Shown here piece by piece: positions 46,201 to 57,580 of a stretch of 64,000 bases of DNA (position 1 is the stretch's first letter; each line of letters opens with the position of its first letter). The notes under the pieces are model-generated. The model was not told where the DNA came from. It saw only the letters and a list, made by a program, of their open reading frames with translations, and ran no database searches. Position numbers and translations under genes: made by a program. The DNA comes from Gyrodactylus bullatarudis (Eukaryota > Platyhelminthes > Monogenea > Gyrodactylidea > Gyrodactylidae): the NCBI GenBank assembly GCA_012064415.1, contig SSNU01000131.1:112316-176315 (forward strand). The letters are read 5' to 3'.

Positions 46201-49200
46201 ATAGTCTTTGGAAATTCTAAGATGAGGCTCTGAAGCGTTTATTCAAGTAACTTTTCCCAAGTAGAGCGTTTTATCGATAAATATTTGAAATGACATGAGA
46301 AATGCTATTTATTTTCTCAATTCATTAACTTACTCGCTTCTGTTCAAATTTTATTGCTAAATTTAATCTGGATAATTTATGTTCGGAATTCGGAGCAAAA
46401 AATGCCTTGATAGCATCGAAAAATTCAAAAATAAATCTCGATGAATGATGTTGAAATTGATAGCTCCCGTCATCAGCGTAGGCAGCTCCGGAAGTCAAAA
46501 ATCCATCATAGTCAACATCTGGCTTCTCTTCTTCATTTACATTTTCACTTTTGACCTCTTCTGGGAAAAATATCAAATTATTAACATTAAATGTTGCAAA
46601 TCTAAACTCAGAAGTTTTTGTTTACTCCGGCCATATCTTATAAGACAAGTTCTCTTTATATTTCTATTTATCTTTCTGATTTTCTTAAGCTGTCTCTTAT
46701 CTAATTCAATCAACAATTCCGGATTGAGTAAAAAAAACTAAAATTTGTTTTGAATAATTCTAGTAGATTTAAAATTATTTTTATGCTTAAATTTATTAAA
46801 ACTTAGGGCTGTGTTGAATTCAGCTTTTTGGCAAAAGAAGGAAGTTAATTTAAATCTGATGAAAAATTATATCCCCTTTTATTTTCTGATTATCAATACT
46901 TTATTATCCATATTATCTACCATTCTCTAATTTGATTGGACAAAACTGATAGGGATGAGATCATGAAAGTGTATAAATAGTATTTTGTGTTTGATGAGCT
47001 CTTCGTACCACTGAAGAAGACATGTGAAGACAATCACCATCGAAGTGACCAGTGGCTGAGAATAATATTGACCCAAATTTTAAAAAATCTTTTTATAAAA
47101 ATCAATTATTTCATTAATTTAAAATTCAAAAATGCTTACTTCAACCTAAAAAGATCAGTAAGAAATTTTGTGAAAACAAACAAGTGATTCAAAAATTTAA
47201 ATCGATTTGAGAATTTTCAATAGATTTAGCTTAGATTAATCCGGAAATTATTGTGATTATTCAAATAAATAGATTCGAGTGAGTCTGCTCAAATAATCCA
47301 GAATGAATTGGGAAAATCAATGAAATAAAATATATAGTAAATCAAGGCCCAATTTTACTCTGTATGCCTCTTTTGTTATTGCTTATACATTCTCATGCAT
47401 TCGCATATATATGAATAAAAAGACAGAATAGATGTTTAGAACAATGGAAGCGAAGAAACTAAACTCTATAAGAATATCTTCTTTTGATAATTGTTTTCAC
47501 TTTTTTCTAAATTAAAACTTAAACTTTTATGCTACAGTACAGAATGTTTTTATTCGCTTAGAATTTGAATAAATTCATCATAAGATCGGTAATTTCTGAA
47601 CAAAAAAAACAGTAAAGATTAAATTTTGAGACAAAAAAATTCAAGTAGTTCAGCTTTATTCCTCGGATAACTTTGACACTTCAATCGAAAAGACATAATT
47701 AGATTTCATTGTTTTTGACTTAAACCGTTTGACAAATTGAATAGTTTTTTTATTGCATACAAAATGAAAAGTTTGATTTATCAGTCAACAATGCAGCAGT
47801 GTGGAAATTAACCCTCTGTATCTCATTCTTTTAGCAGAATTTAATTTTAGTAATACACTTTTATAATCTCTTTTTGAAGAGAAAAATTATTCCACTAAAG
47901 AAATAGGCCACAGTAGACCTGGACGAAATTTTCCAAAATTAACAAAATCGCCCATTGGTATGATAAAATTTAATCAAAATACCTTTCCATGCTTCTGGAA
48001 TAAGATAAACAAAATTGGGAAATTTTTCAAATTAAAAATGTTTTTTATGTTTAATATTCGTAATTTAAAATTGTTTTTTTCAATAGTAAAAAATGAAATT
48101 TCTATCATTTTCCATGAATATAACTATTTTGATCTGTCAAAAAACGTTTTTAATTTGAAATTTTTCCTAATTTTGTTTATCTTATCCCGGAAGCATGAAA
48201 AAGTATTATGAAGCGAAATTTGGTTGGATAATATTAAAATACTTGAAGATTAAATTTCTCATATCGATGGGCGGTTTTAGTAATTTTGAAAAATTTTGTC
48301 CAAGTGTAGGCCACAGTATAGTTTGATTATGTATCTTTCATAAATTGAAGAAATAGTTCATTAAGGAATTCTTTGATCATGCTAGAAAATAGAGTTCTCA
48401 AATCAGAGACGCTACTTATTTACTCTTATAAAATTTTTCCGGATTAAAAGATAATGTGGAAAATTTATTATTTTAAAGACTTGAACATTTGCGGAATAGG
48501 AATCAAACGATTAGCTAGTCAATATATTTTGCAGCATATAAGAATTCTCTGAACATCAGTGTGAAGCAGATAGTAAAGAGATTCTGAAGTCATCAATAAT
48601 TATTGATAAATATATTTATAAATATTTAAAAAAGTATATTTAATTGAAATAAAATCAAAGTAAAGCTATTCTCTATGAATTTGGGAATCTCATATTTTCA
48701 TCAAGGTATCAAAGTTTTTTGATAAGGTAAATTTCACTGATTTAAGAAAAAATATCGGAAAATTTTTTTTATTTCGAGTTGGCGCGATTATTTAATTTTT
48801 TTAACTTTGAGTTGAAAATTTTTGTTTATTTCAAGATGTGAGAGGACTCAAACGTTATTTTTCAGGATCATCAAAGAACTAGGAAAATAATCAGTTTTTG
48901 AAAAAAAAACCGTCATTTTGAACTGATCTTGGACTATCCTAATTTATCAATTTCCAAGCAGTAAAAATGATCATAAAAAAGATGCAGACTTTCACACGTG
49001 AATGGAGTGTTTTCTAAAATCTCTACGACCATTTTTAGTCTTCTTGTCTATTGGTGATACAGATAAATAACGTTTGATTTCTCTCACACATTGAAATCAA
49101 CATTGAAAGTGAAAAAAAATCGCGCCAGCTCCAAATTTTTCCAAAAGAATTTTTTAATTTTCATCTTAAATCAGTGAATCTCATGATTCGGTTACTAAAA

Positions 49201-52200
49201 AATTTTGATACGTTGATGAAAAAATGAGATTTTTGTGAAAATCATGAATACACAAATTATTCGAGAATAGCTGTATTTTCTACTGAAGGAGGTACTTGAC
49301 CATTTCAGTACCGAAACGTCTAGAAGAGGTTTCGAAAATTGACTGTATCTCAATTTAATTTACTTCAAAATTTTTAAAATTAATCTTCACAAAATTTCAC
49401 ACAAACGTTTTAGAATCTATGGAATTCTCTGTGTTTGTTTATTCCTTAAGTTCAATTATTCTTTTTTGCCTTGTGGTGATAGTTCTGAGCTGAAAATTAA
49501 CTCTTTTTTTCGAAATTTTACAACTGCATTCGAATTGGAGTAAAATATTTTCCTACAACGTGCTGGAATAGACACGAAATTGATTTGAGAAGTTTCGAGA
49601 AAAATGAGTATAAAAACAAAAATGTCCGGTTTGTAAGACTGTGATATTTCATCATAGAACACTTGATTGGGAAAAAACTGTTTTTGTAAATTTCTAATTA
49701 TTATATTAAAATTTATACATAAACTAGGAAAATAGGAATGTCTAGAGGGATGCATAGTGTAAACTAACTACACTGTCCCTTGGTAGGAAAACTGTATGCA
49801 GAAATAACGATAATGTGATGAGGGGAAATTGTGTAATCTTTTCTAAATCCCCTCTTCACTATGCATATTTCCTATGGATTCTTGAAGGGAAGTTTCGTTC
49901 TGTGGAAAAATTCTCAAGTTTATCGCACGAACTTGAGTTTCAATGAGCAAGTAAGAATAGGAGATAAATTAATCTCTTTGAGTAAATAAATCCGTTCTTT
50001 TTTATTTTTTATGACAGAATCAACAAATATGACGTTTGATCTCAAAAAGGTAAATCCTCTAAAGTTGTCACTCTTCATGGCATTAAAAAGATTGAAAAGA
50101 AAAACTCTGTCATCCACAGTTTATTTGATAATTGAAATTCTAGATTACATGAATATTTAGTCAGTTTAGTTGCCATCATTTCTTTTCAAACTGGATGCTT
50201 TCTATACCTTTTTCAGTTCTATATGAATTTCGAGAAATTTAATAAATTTTTATTATATCAAAAAAACCTTTTTATCGGGTTCAACCAAAGTTTTTCTTTT
50301 CCAAATGCACTAATTCCAAGTAATGAGTAATTTTTAGTTTACTAACACACTGAAATGCAAAAGGTAGGCGTTGATTTTCTAATTAATTGCTCAAAATTTT
50401 CATTATTTTATTGCTGTAAAAAATCAATAGAATACTTATCCAAGAAGGCAGGAAGATGTGTATTTAAGCCAAGAATAGTGGATTTTATAGAAAACATTTT
50501 TTATAGGGAAAGTATTTATATTGAATTGTGTTTTATACACAGTGCATTTACTTAAAACGTCAGATTTCTTCATCTAAAATAGCCTGAGAAATAAACCTTT
50601 TGAATTCAGACAGAAGCTAATTCTTCATTTAACCCTAGAACGAATTCTCGGGTTATTTTTCACCCCATCTGTATTTTCTTGTTGATTTACTTGGCATTGA
50701 AATTAAACAGATTATTCGAATTTTGTCAAATAGAGTTTTTTAAATACAGGTATACCCCAGAGATGGATGTGGAAAATTAACTCCCTCTTCTTTCTACCCC
50801 CAAAATATACAAAAAAAGTCGTGTCATCACTTGAAAGTAGGCATAAAATAGTTTTTCAAGCTGAAAATTTAGTTTCGGTTAATTTTTAGACCATTCAAAA
50901 GATTTTAATTATTAAATAAAAACCGTACAATAAACTGCATAACTTAGATTTAAAATAAACATTCTATCATCAATTAAAGTTAATCATGAAATTGTGTAAA
51001 AATTTTCTGGGATATCATATTGAATTTTTTTGTGAAAAGAAGTAAATTCTCATCTTCATAGCATCTAGCTTTAAAACGCTTGTCTTTTAAAGAGGGCATC
51101 TCTGAGAGTTGATGGACAATGAGTCTATTATGTGTAGATAGAAAGTCCTTTTCCTTTTAGAGTTAAATTTACAAATATCTTAGGCTTGTAAAGTTGTATT
51201 TTATCTTTTATAATTATTATAAAGTTAATAAATTATCATTGCACCATCTAATCAGCTAATTTGGCAATGCAATAAAATTTAAATGATTGCTTTTCAAGTA
51301 TACCTTTGCATAATTTACGATTTTTTACATTCCTATATATATAGCTTAGAATTTCCTTAGCCTGATCAATAAAGTGGACCTTATACAATTTTAATGTTCA
51401 CTCATATTGAGATGGGTTTAACAATAGCATTAGGGACACGAATTTGGAAATTTCGATCGGATTCTCTTTAAACTCATTAACAGCAATTTTGAACAGAGTA
51501 TATTTATCCTAAATAGAATCACCTGAAATATCTCTGCCCGATTACTAATTATTTCAAACAACTATTTAACCCTTAGAGTCCCACTGGGTTCTTTCTATCA
51601 CATTTCATTTTAGCAACTCATTATTACTCATTCAAGCCTCAGAAAAAAAACTTCGCTTATCACACATTCGATTGGAAATTTATTAATCTCCTGGAATACG
51701 CTTAGATCTTGGCTCTATCATTCGTCAAACTCGCGCTATACTAATTTAAAGAGAGTTTTTCTACTAAACCTACAAAGGGGTCAAAAAATGGGTGGATAAC
51801 TTCTGAACCAAAAATAATTGCGTTATAACAACTGTAGATTCGTAATCAGCATATTCACAAACCATAAGATAGACAAAAGATTGAATGCGAGTCATGAAAA
51901 AAATTCTCTGGCACTTTAATTGTTAATGACTAAAATTTACTTTTGTAGATGCAAAATTGTAAATTTCGATACGCTAGCATTAGTTACTCGCTAAGAGTAT
52001 ATTTCGAGTCCTTCGTTCTTGTTATTTTTTAAAATTTCTTCCTCTACCAAGGACGACTCTTTTTATGTTTCCCCAGTGTGTGATATTTTCATGGAAATTG
52101 GTGGAAGAAAATAATCGATAAGCACTCACTTGGCTTTTTTAAAAACGCATCTTCGTCATCATTCTCGTCCTTGTATGCGTGAAGTGGGTCTTCATAGGGA

Positions 52201-53431
52201 TCGGTTTCATCGTTACCTTGACTGCTTTGGTCATCATCAGTATCGCTATCCTCGCTGCTATCGTCATTTTTTCGATTTAGCACTGATATTACTTCCTCAG
52301 TTGTTCTACATTGATCAAGTAGGTCGCATGCATACTTTCGACATTGCAATGAGAGAGAATTGAAAGTTTCCTTGAATTCATTTTCAATCTTTGCTAAATT
52401 TGTCAACTCCCAAGATAGTCTAAAGGCAGCTAAGACAGGATCTGAAGATGTCAACGAGATCCAAGCAGGACTTGCAAGAGCTTTGTACGAGTTTATACGC
52501 CATAAAGAATGCTTAAAACTGTCATGTTTATGAAGAAGATGGCACTTTTCACAAATACAGCTCAGTAGATGAGGCCTCTCGATTTGTGCCCCTCTAGTGA
52601 GTAAGAGTTGAAGAATTTCAAATTGATTGCAAATTGCTGCCAGGATGACTGGGGATATATCTGAGGAAAAGTCATGGCTTTCCTTTTTCGAAGGTGATGA
52701 CCAAGCTGTACCTAGCATGTCTTTTGTAATACTCGGATGATCAATAAGCATTTCGACTATTCTATAGACACCTTCTTGAATTGCGTACAATAGAGCATCT
52801 CCGATGATGATATCAGGCTGTTTGAGCAATAATTCGACTATTTCTACATTTTCATTATCAACTGCCATTTGTAAAGCTGTCCGTCCGATCATATTCATAC
52901 AGTTTACATTTATTGCTGGTTTTAGGGATAAACATCTTAGAACCGTGAACTTGTCACCACGTTCTGCAGCTTCGAGAAATGTTTTCTCTAGAGGTGTCAA
53001 ATGACTGTTACCCTTCAATGGCACCCAAGATTGATTAGCTGCATGCTTAGAATAGAAATAGGGTTGTGATGAGTAAAAACTCTGGTCGTATTGATTGTAA
53101 TATTTTTTTTGTTCTTCTTCATCTCGGAAGGGAAGCATTTTCTGATCGATTCCAACTCCGAAATCAATAAGTTGTTGCTCGGACCTGGGATGCTCCCCAA
53201 AATTGAACATTTGTGAGTTGAAGGTGAACCGACGGCCTGGACTCGATTTATCATTATCCTGTTGGATTGTGATAGAATTCGATTTTGAAATAGATCCAGG
53301 AATGTTCAGTGTACTTTTCGTTTTATTGCTCATTTTCCGGGAGTTTTGACTGGCAAAATTTCCATCTGATTTTCTATGATAATCAGTCGGACGCAGGGAC
53401 TGGCGCATAACTACATCGCCTGAATTGTCTT
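34237..53431 (-). CDS. TRPC-type cation channel (TRP-gamma / TRP-like)
   Basis: Ten exons (minus): 53431-52130, 46560-46334, 42897-42549, 39436-39162, 37345-37173, 36558-36342, 35969-35676, 35434-35387 (48 nt), 35323-35208 and 34792-34237. All are frame-compatible and give about 1177 aa from the ATG at 53408; the first exon is open 23 nt further 5', so upstream exons may exist. Order: Ser-rich N-terminus (1-135), ankyrin repeats (about 140-300), an acidic run ([10 protein letters not shown]), the pre-S1 segment ([17 protein letters not shown]), S1-S4, then S5 ([15 protein letters not shown]). The pore follows ([14 protein letters not shown], about 775-790), then S6 ([10 protein letters not shown]), the TRP box EWKFAR (846-851) and LPPPFN. 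A charged coiled-coil-like tail (QDISSLRYEL) and a 150-residue hydrophilic C-terminus end the protein. These are calcium-permeable channels working downstream of phospholipase C. Introns reach 5.6 kb and are full of repeats. Confidence 0.9.
37735..38400. repeat. Inverted pair of the AATTGATATGAAG foldback family (TRPC intron 5' of exon 5)
   Basis: The left arm (37739-37990) and right arm (38150-38400) are inverted: TTTGGGATCAACATTAGAC against GTCTAATGTTGATCCCAAA, ACTTTTTCAACTTTTG against AAAAGTTGAAAAAGT, and CTGACCAAAATTAG against CTAATTTTGGTCAG. Termini read CTTCATATCAATTAGGTTTA. Related copies lie at 34970-35060, 38690-38930, 41590-41915, 51020-51080 and 63700-63760. Confidence 0.7.
38690..38930. 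repeat. Copy of the same foldback family
   Basis: Shares AAATTAGGCCGTTTTTTG, CCCACTTTTTCAACTTTCGAA and CTGATCTTTGGGATCAAAATTA with the pair at 37735-38400, ending in GTAAATTCTCGTCTTCTTGATAACTAGC. Single arm only. Confidence 0.65.
39888..40195. repeat. Repeat with inverted CCAAAATTAGCGG termini
   Basis: Left end GAATTCCAAAATTAGCGGG and right end CCGCTAATTTTGGAATTAA are inverted, the right motif being present twice in tandem. A related element lies at 53695-53890 (TTAATTCCAAAATTAGCGG ... TCCGCTAATTTTG). About 300 bp, noncoding. Confidence 0.6.
40620..40810. repeat. Two tRNA-derived SINE heads, head-to-head
   Basis: On the plus strand, GCAGTGGTTAGACGC (A box, about 40716) is followed by GGTTCGAATCT (B box, 40756-40766). 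On the minus strand, TGGCCGAGTGGTTAGAAGC (40671-40653) is an A box followed by AAGACCCGGG, where the B box is broken. Their 5' ends are about 30-40 bp apart. The tRNA fold is incomplete, so these are SINE fragments, not tRNA genes. Confidence 0.7.
41590..41915. repeat. Copy of the AATTGATATGAAG foldback family (TRPC intron)
   Basis: Contains TGTTGATCTCAAATATCATC, ATCGATAAAAGTTGAAAAAGTGG, CAACTTATCAGCTCATTCC and ends GTAAATTCTCATCTTCATG TCAACTAGCTTTAGATAGG, as in the other copies. Noncoding. Confidence 0.7.
43135..43490. repeat. Foldback element of the CAAGAATAGCTTT family
   Basis: Left end AGCTATTCTCAATGAATTCGG and right end CCCAAATTCATCAAGAATAGCT are inverted. A larger copy is at 48660-49272 and a fragment at about 24985-25015. 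Noncoding. Confidence 0.6.
43917..43987 (-). CDS. Orphan terminal-exon-like patch
   Basis: After CCTTTCAAG the minus strand reads about 23 codons to a [23 protein letters not shown] and two more residues. The GHNH resembles the last metal-binding motif of calcineurin-like phosphoesterases, and the patch is clearly GC-richer than the surrounding intron. It lies on the TRPC strand but does not fit the channel's frame or domain order. No partner exon was found, so this may be a gene relic, an alternative exon or chance. Confidence 0.2.
44880..46090 (+). mobile_element. Decayed mariner transposon, split by a nested palindromic element
   Basis: Left of 45073 the plus strand reads [16 protein letters not shown], the mariner transposase block before the second catalytic Asp. 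Right of 45810, CATCCTTCTTATAGTCCGAC plus CTAGCCCCATCAGATTAT matches the H-P-x-Y-S-P-D-L-A-P-S-D-Y catalytic block of mariners with frameshifts and stops. The two halves are separated by the insertion at 45073-45810 and become nearly contiguous without it. It is a dead copy with outer terminal repeats unidentified. Confidence 0.7.
45073..45810. mobile_element. 738-bp near-perfect palindromic element with TA target duplication
   Basis: Ends are CACTAAAC...GTTTAGTG and the flanking bases are TA on both sides (45071-45072, 45811-45812). The arms, about 230 bp or more, are almost identical inverted copies (for example TCCGAAAAATAATCGATCG against CGATCGATTATTTTTCGGA), around a loop of about 200 bp that starts AACGGGGGTCTCCC. 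A relative with the same CACTAAAC ends is at 54959-55464. TA targeting suggests a Tc1/mariner-mobilised MITE. Confidence 0.75.
46795..47100 (+). repeat. Single-arm copy of the hammerhead-like palindrome repeat
   Basis: Matches the loop and right arm of 19726-20395: GAATTCAGCTTTTTGGCAAAAG, GGACAAAACTGATAGG, GTATAAATAG, TACCACTGAAGAAG, GAAGACAATCACC. The GAAAC box is mutated (GAAGT), so the ribozyme-like core is broken here. Confidence 0.7.
47916..48306. mobile_element. Foldback element, copy 2, with 12-bp target duplication (MULE-like)
   Basis: Starts GACCTGGACGAAATTTT and ends AAAATTTTGTCCAAGTG, with inner arms such as CGCCCATTGGTATGA / TCATATCGATGGGCG. The direct repeat TAGGCCACAGTA lies exactly at both sides (47904-47915 and 48307-48318). 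Long inverted repeats plus a duplication of this length resemble Mutator-like or foldback elements (usually 8-11 bp). No transposase. Confidence 0.75.
48660..49272. repeat. Large foldback element of the CAAGAATAGCTTT family
   Basis: Left end AGCTATTCTCTATGAATTTGG and right end AATTATTCGAGAATAGCTG are inverted. Inner arms include TCGAGTTGGCGCGATT against AATCGCGCCAGCTCC and GTGAGAGGACTCAAACG against CGTTTGATTTCTCTCAC. Related to 43135-43490 and 3540-3900. Confidence 0.65.
49273..52088. other. TRPC intron 1, remaining part
   Basis: AT-rich intronic sequence. A fragment of the AATTGATATGAAG family sits at 51020-51080 (GTAAATTCTCATCTTCATAGCATCTAGC). Inverted words ATGCATAGTG and CACTATGCAT (about 49751 and 49858) may mark a small foldback. 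No exon is supportable. Confidence 0.5.
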
Positions 53432-54892
53432 CTAAAAAAGAATATTGATTAATATTTGAAGCGTGTTAACCAAGATAGGAAGAAATTTATTTTCTTTTGA
53501 TTGACATAAAAATTATTATTATTACATTACTTGGTTATGCTTCCGATTTTATATATCTAATGTAACAAAGTATTCTGCCCCGGTAACATGAAGCATTAGC
53601 TCAACGACTCTCACTTGCCCTGTGATGCAAGAATTCGTTCAGTCTATTGAAAAGTCTCTATCATGTTTTTATATCATACACTGAAGAACAAGAGTTAATT
53701 CCAAAATTAGCGGACTTCTTAGAGGTGCTATTTTGATCCAGGTTCTTTTAAACCGTAAACTTTTTATCTGGCATTGACACCTTGCAACTTCTAATTTCTT
53801 GCCTTAAGAGAGTTCTTTAAAAATAACTTTCATTTTGCAATACGCTAATTGGGCAATAAATCTTGAAAATATCCGCTAATTTTGACTATATAACTTGAAT
53901 TTGACGATATGAATAAACTTTTTGAGTTCTAATCTAATATATTTTTTACTTTTATCAGGGGATACAATCAAAATAATGTTCATTTTCAAAAATAAAAAAA
54001 AGAAGAACACCTTCCATGTCGTCATGGCAATTGCTCCATATTCAATCTATAAATCGAGAGATGGAAAATGATAGTGTGTTACTCTATTGATTTTGTTGCA
54101 GTTTTTGTTGTTGTTGTTAATTCTTAATTTCCCTGTACATCTTGTAAACATTTAACAAAACAAGAAATTCTAATGAGATCTCTAAATAAAGGACTACATG
54201 TAAATGAGTAAGAGAGGGGTGGATGGCCAAAAGTATCAGAGAGAAAGTCATCATGTGGGGGGGGGATTGAAAGATAAAAACGTAAATTAGGAATATAAAA
54301 TATTATTACAGATACAGTGGGGTAAAATGGGTGTAAAAATTATTATCCAAAAGGCGTTTTTTCTCACTTGAAATAATATAAGGGGAGAGAGTGAATGAGT
54401 GCATGAATAAATTACATATTCATTGAAATTTACAATTAATGAAAGAGTCCCTTTACATACATATTTTCCACCCGTTAGTATAGTGTGTGATACCATCATC
54501 ACATATCTCTACTCTTCCCTTGCAAGGCTACATGGACTACTACTTATTAGTTAGTTATAGCTAGTCATGTTCTCTTTTATTCATGCATGTCAATGAACTG
54601 AGTGTATTTGCAATAGAAATGTATTATATGAAAATATATTCTTTTTTCTTAGGGAACAAGTCTATTTTGAATGTGTCGACCTGGAGAGATGAGTTTATCA
54701 TAACGAATTGCGAGTGCCATTATTCACAAATTTATAATTAATAATTTCTTTCAAAGCACTCAAAAAAACTCCTTTCATGAGAAAAATATTCAAGCATGAT
54801 TCGTGAATACGTTGAGTTCATAAGCAAGTGTTACTTGCTTTAAATGCCTAAATGTCGACATGATAATAAGATTGTATCTGAAACAAAGCTAA

Positions 54893-55625
54893 TTGATATG
54901 AAGTTGGGAATCTATGATTTTTACGAAAACCTTGATTTTTTCATCAAAAATTCGAATACACTAAACTCTCTAAAAAATGTATGACCCCCGCTCATTTCTT
55001 ACAATGACACAATGAAAACATATTTTGTGAATGACAATAGTGACAAAAGGGGGTCTAAATTCTGGATGTTTTTTCCCAAATACATTTGAAAACTAAAAAT
55101 GAAATCATATGAACTTTAAACTCGTCTAGTTTTTACCCAGAATTATATTTCTGGCTGAGATTTACGGAGGTGTATCAGTTTTTCATTCTGCATCTGATGG
55201 TATTATTTTTATGCTTCTATGAGAAGAGAAAATTATTCTTATTATTACCTGAGCTAAGGTTCTGGAAAAAGGTTGAGGAGAAAGAGGTTGAAAGAGAAAA
55301 TTTCATCAAATTTAACCAGAAATTAATCCATCTTCGGCCATAAAATCTCTCAAATGTAATTTTATTATACTATATATATTTTCTCTATAATACTAATAAG
55401 TAAACTATTGATTTTATTTTGTGCGTCGGGTTTTCCAGTCATACATTTTTTAGAGAGTTTAGTGCATGTTAAAGAATTTTTGGAATCCTACTTTTACGAT
55501 TTGAAGAAAAAAATATTTTTGAGAAAAATATGGTCATTTTCAAAATTTCGATTTGGCGCCAAAATCCCATTTTTCAAAATCTGAACTGAAAATTTTTATT
55601 GATTTCAAAGGAAGAGACTGATCAA
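54893..55625. repeat. Foldback copy interrupted by a CACTAAAC element
   Basis: Left part AATTGATATGAAGTTGGGAATC ends near CAAAAATTCGAA, and the match to 22443-22690 resumes after 55464 (AAGAATTTTTGGAATCCTAC, TTTGGCGCCAAAATCCC). The gap is exactly filled by the element at 54959-55464. Confidence 0.65.
54959..55464. mobile_element. 506-bp MITE with CACTAAACTCTC terminal inverted repeats
   Basis: Ends are CACTAAACTCTCTA and TAGAGAGTTTAGTG, extending inward to AAAAAATGTATGAC / GTCATACATTTTTT (27 bp). Flanks are TA at the left and CA at the right, consistent with a TA duplication with one later change. Same end type as 45073-45810. Confidence 0.7.
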
Positions 55626-57550
55626 AAGTTGATTTTCAAGATCACAACTAATAGAAAATGGTAATTTGCATCATTTATTTTGGTGGAGAATCTTTAAGCA
55701 TGATTGGAAGAATTTGATTTTGTAGTTTCATTAAAATAATTTAGCTGTTTTTTTCGAGGCACACCCTGAAAACAGCAAACCAAGAGTCTCAGTCCAAGAC
55801 TCATGAAAGATGAACAAGGCAGAAGGAAGGACAAATCGATTAAACCTTATTATACTTGTAAAAAAACTTGCATCGCCTTGTTACAATGTACTTTATACTT
55901 AAGCCCGGTTAATGTTACAAGTTTTGGCCCAGTTATAATTATCTGTTTCTATATCTGATTTTCATGATTTCAAAATAAAATTGAATAGAATGAAGACTGG
56001 AATTCCAGAAAATTTTACTACGAATAGCTAAAAAGAAGTTTCATTAAAACAGCTCATAGACGAGATTGTACACTTCCAAAGATTTTTTTGTTTTATCTTT
56101 ATTATCTAAGAATGATGAAGAAATTTTTAATTTTCTGATAGATGAATCATTTTAAATCCTTACTAAATTCCGGCTTGTGAATGCTATTCTCTAAGACATT
56201 AGCTATCAACTGACCGTCCATAGCTAACACAAATCCTCAAATGAAATATTTTATCTAGTTAATCGGTTATTCAATAAAAACGATAATCATAATATCAGTA
56301 GCAATATTAAAAATATTTTATGTCTATTAAAAGAATAAAATGAAAACAGTTACTCCAATCTCTAGCTAGATGAAGCCAATGTTTTTCGAATAGGTACATC
56401 AAATCGAATTTTAAATCTTATTAGCATGACTTCAAAATTTTTTGAACCAAAAGATCATATTTTGACAGCTTTTTAAAATTCGTTTGAAGAATAAATTGAA
56501 CTGAATTGAAAAAAGATTTTGAGCAAACCTTGAGTAAGAAAAATTTTATAGAGTCCTTGTAAGAAAATTGAAAAAACTGTGTAATAATTTATTACTAATA
56601 ACCCCTAGAATTACACAGGAAAAATGCTTTCTTTAAATAATATAAATTATCATTTATAATAATAATTATTAATAATAAACAGGTAACAAGGGTGGAAGCA
56701 TGGTTATATGGATATAGTTTTCTAGAACCCTGACACAAGTCTAGCAGGTCTTTCAAACTAATGAAAGGTTATTCTTATTAAAATTGCAATTTTCAGCAAT
56801 TAATCACAACTGAATATTGAGCAAATATGAAAGATTATTTCCCTAAATGAGGCTACGTAAAAATCATTTCATCTATCGAGGATTGCTACACTACACTTTT
56901 ATACATGTAGAAAATATATTCCTCGGGCAATTTTAGTATTTCTCACTGATGAGAGCCGCTCATATGCAAAATAAGGAATTTCTTTTTGATGAAATCAATT
57001 TCTTGTTCGTTCCATTTCAGGGTAATAAATTAGGGTTTTTTCAAGAATTATTCTGAGCCTATTTAAAGGTCAAAAGAGCAAGAATTTTTGCTTTCATCAA
57101 GAGTTAGAGCTGGATATATTTATAGAGAATCAATTAACATAAAATTAAACACTCTTCTTCTTTTGTTATCAAAAGATACATGTTGTTCAGGGTTAGTGAA
57201 GAAATAAGTTTTAATAATACTAGAGAGTATGATTATATTTTAATACTGATAAAATGACAAGAAAAAGGAAATTAAAAAACTCACGCCTTAACGAAGACAT
57301 TCCGATGCTGATGATTTAATGAAGATCACTCAGTAAAGACATACAACGTAACAAATTTCCCAGCCAATAAGAATGCAGTAAGGGGAATAAGAATTAAAAT
57401 CTTTTAGCTGATTGGTTAAGTGAGAAATCACTCAATATCTAACGTATCATAGTTGATAGTGTTACAGCAGAAGAAGCAGTTGAGATATTTTTTATAGTTA
57501 ACAGGTAATGAGATTTTTATGCAAAGAATTTTAAATGTTTAGAAAATTAT

Positions 57551-57556
57551 TTTATT
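57551..57556 (-). terminator. Poly(A) signal of the small secreted protein gene
   Basis: TTTATT on the plus strand is AATAAA on the minus strand, 25 bp after the stop codon, giving a very short 3' UTR. Confidence 0.7.
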
Positions 57557-57580
57557 TTTCTTCATAGATGTTTTATAAAA

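Larger units (their letters stand above)
53432..57580. other. Region upstream of TRPC exon, repeats, no gene
   Basis: It should contain TRPC 5' exons or promoter, but none is certain; a GC-richer patch with a donor-like GCAAGTGAGAG on the minus strand lies near 53620. Repeats: a CCAAAATTAGCGG element at 53695-53890 and the nested foldback at 54893-55625. A run of nine or more G sits near 54250 and a (GTT)n run near 54105. The rest is unassigned. Confidence 0.5.

Noticed and set aside
47960..48211. Plus-strand frame of 83 codons
   Set aside because: It lies wholly inside the foldback element and has Phe/Asn/Lys-rich AT-driven composition.
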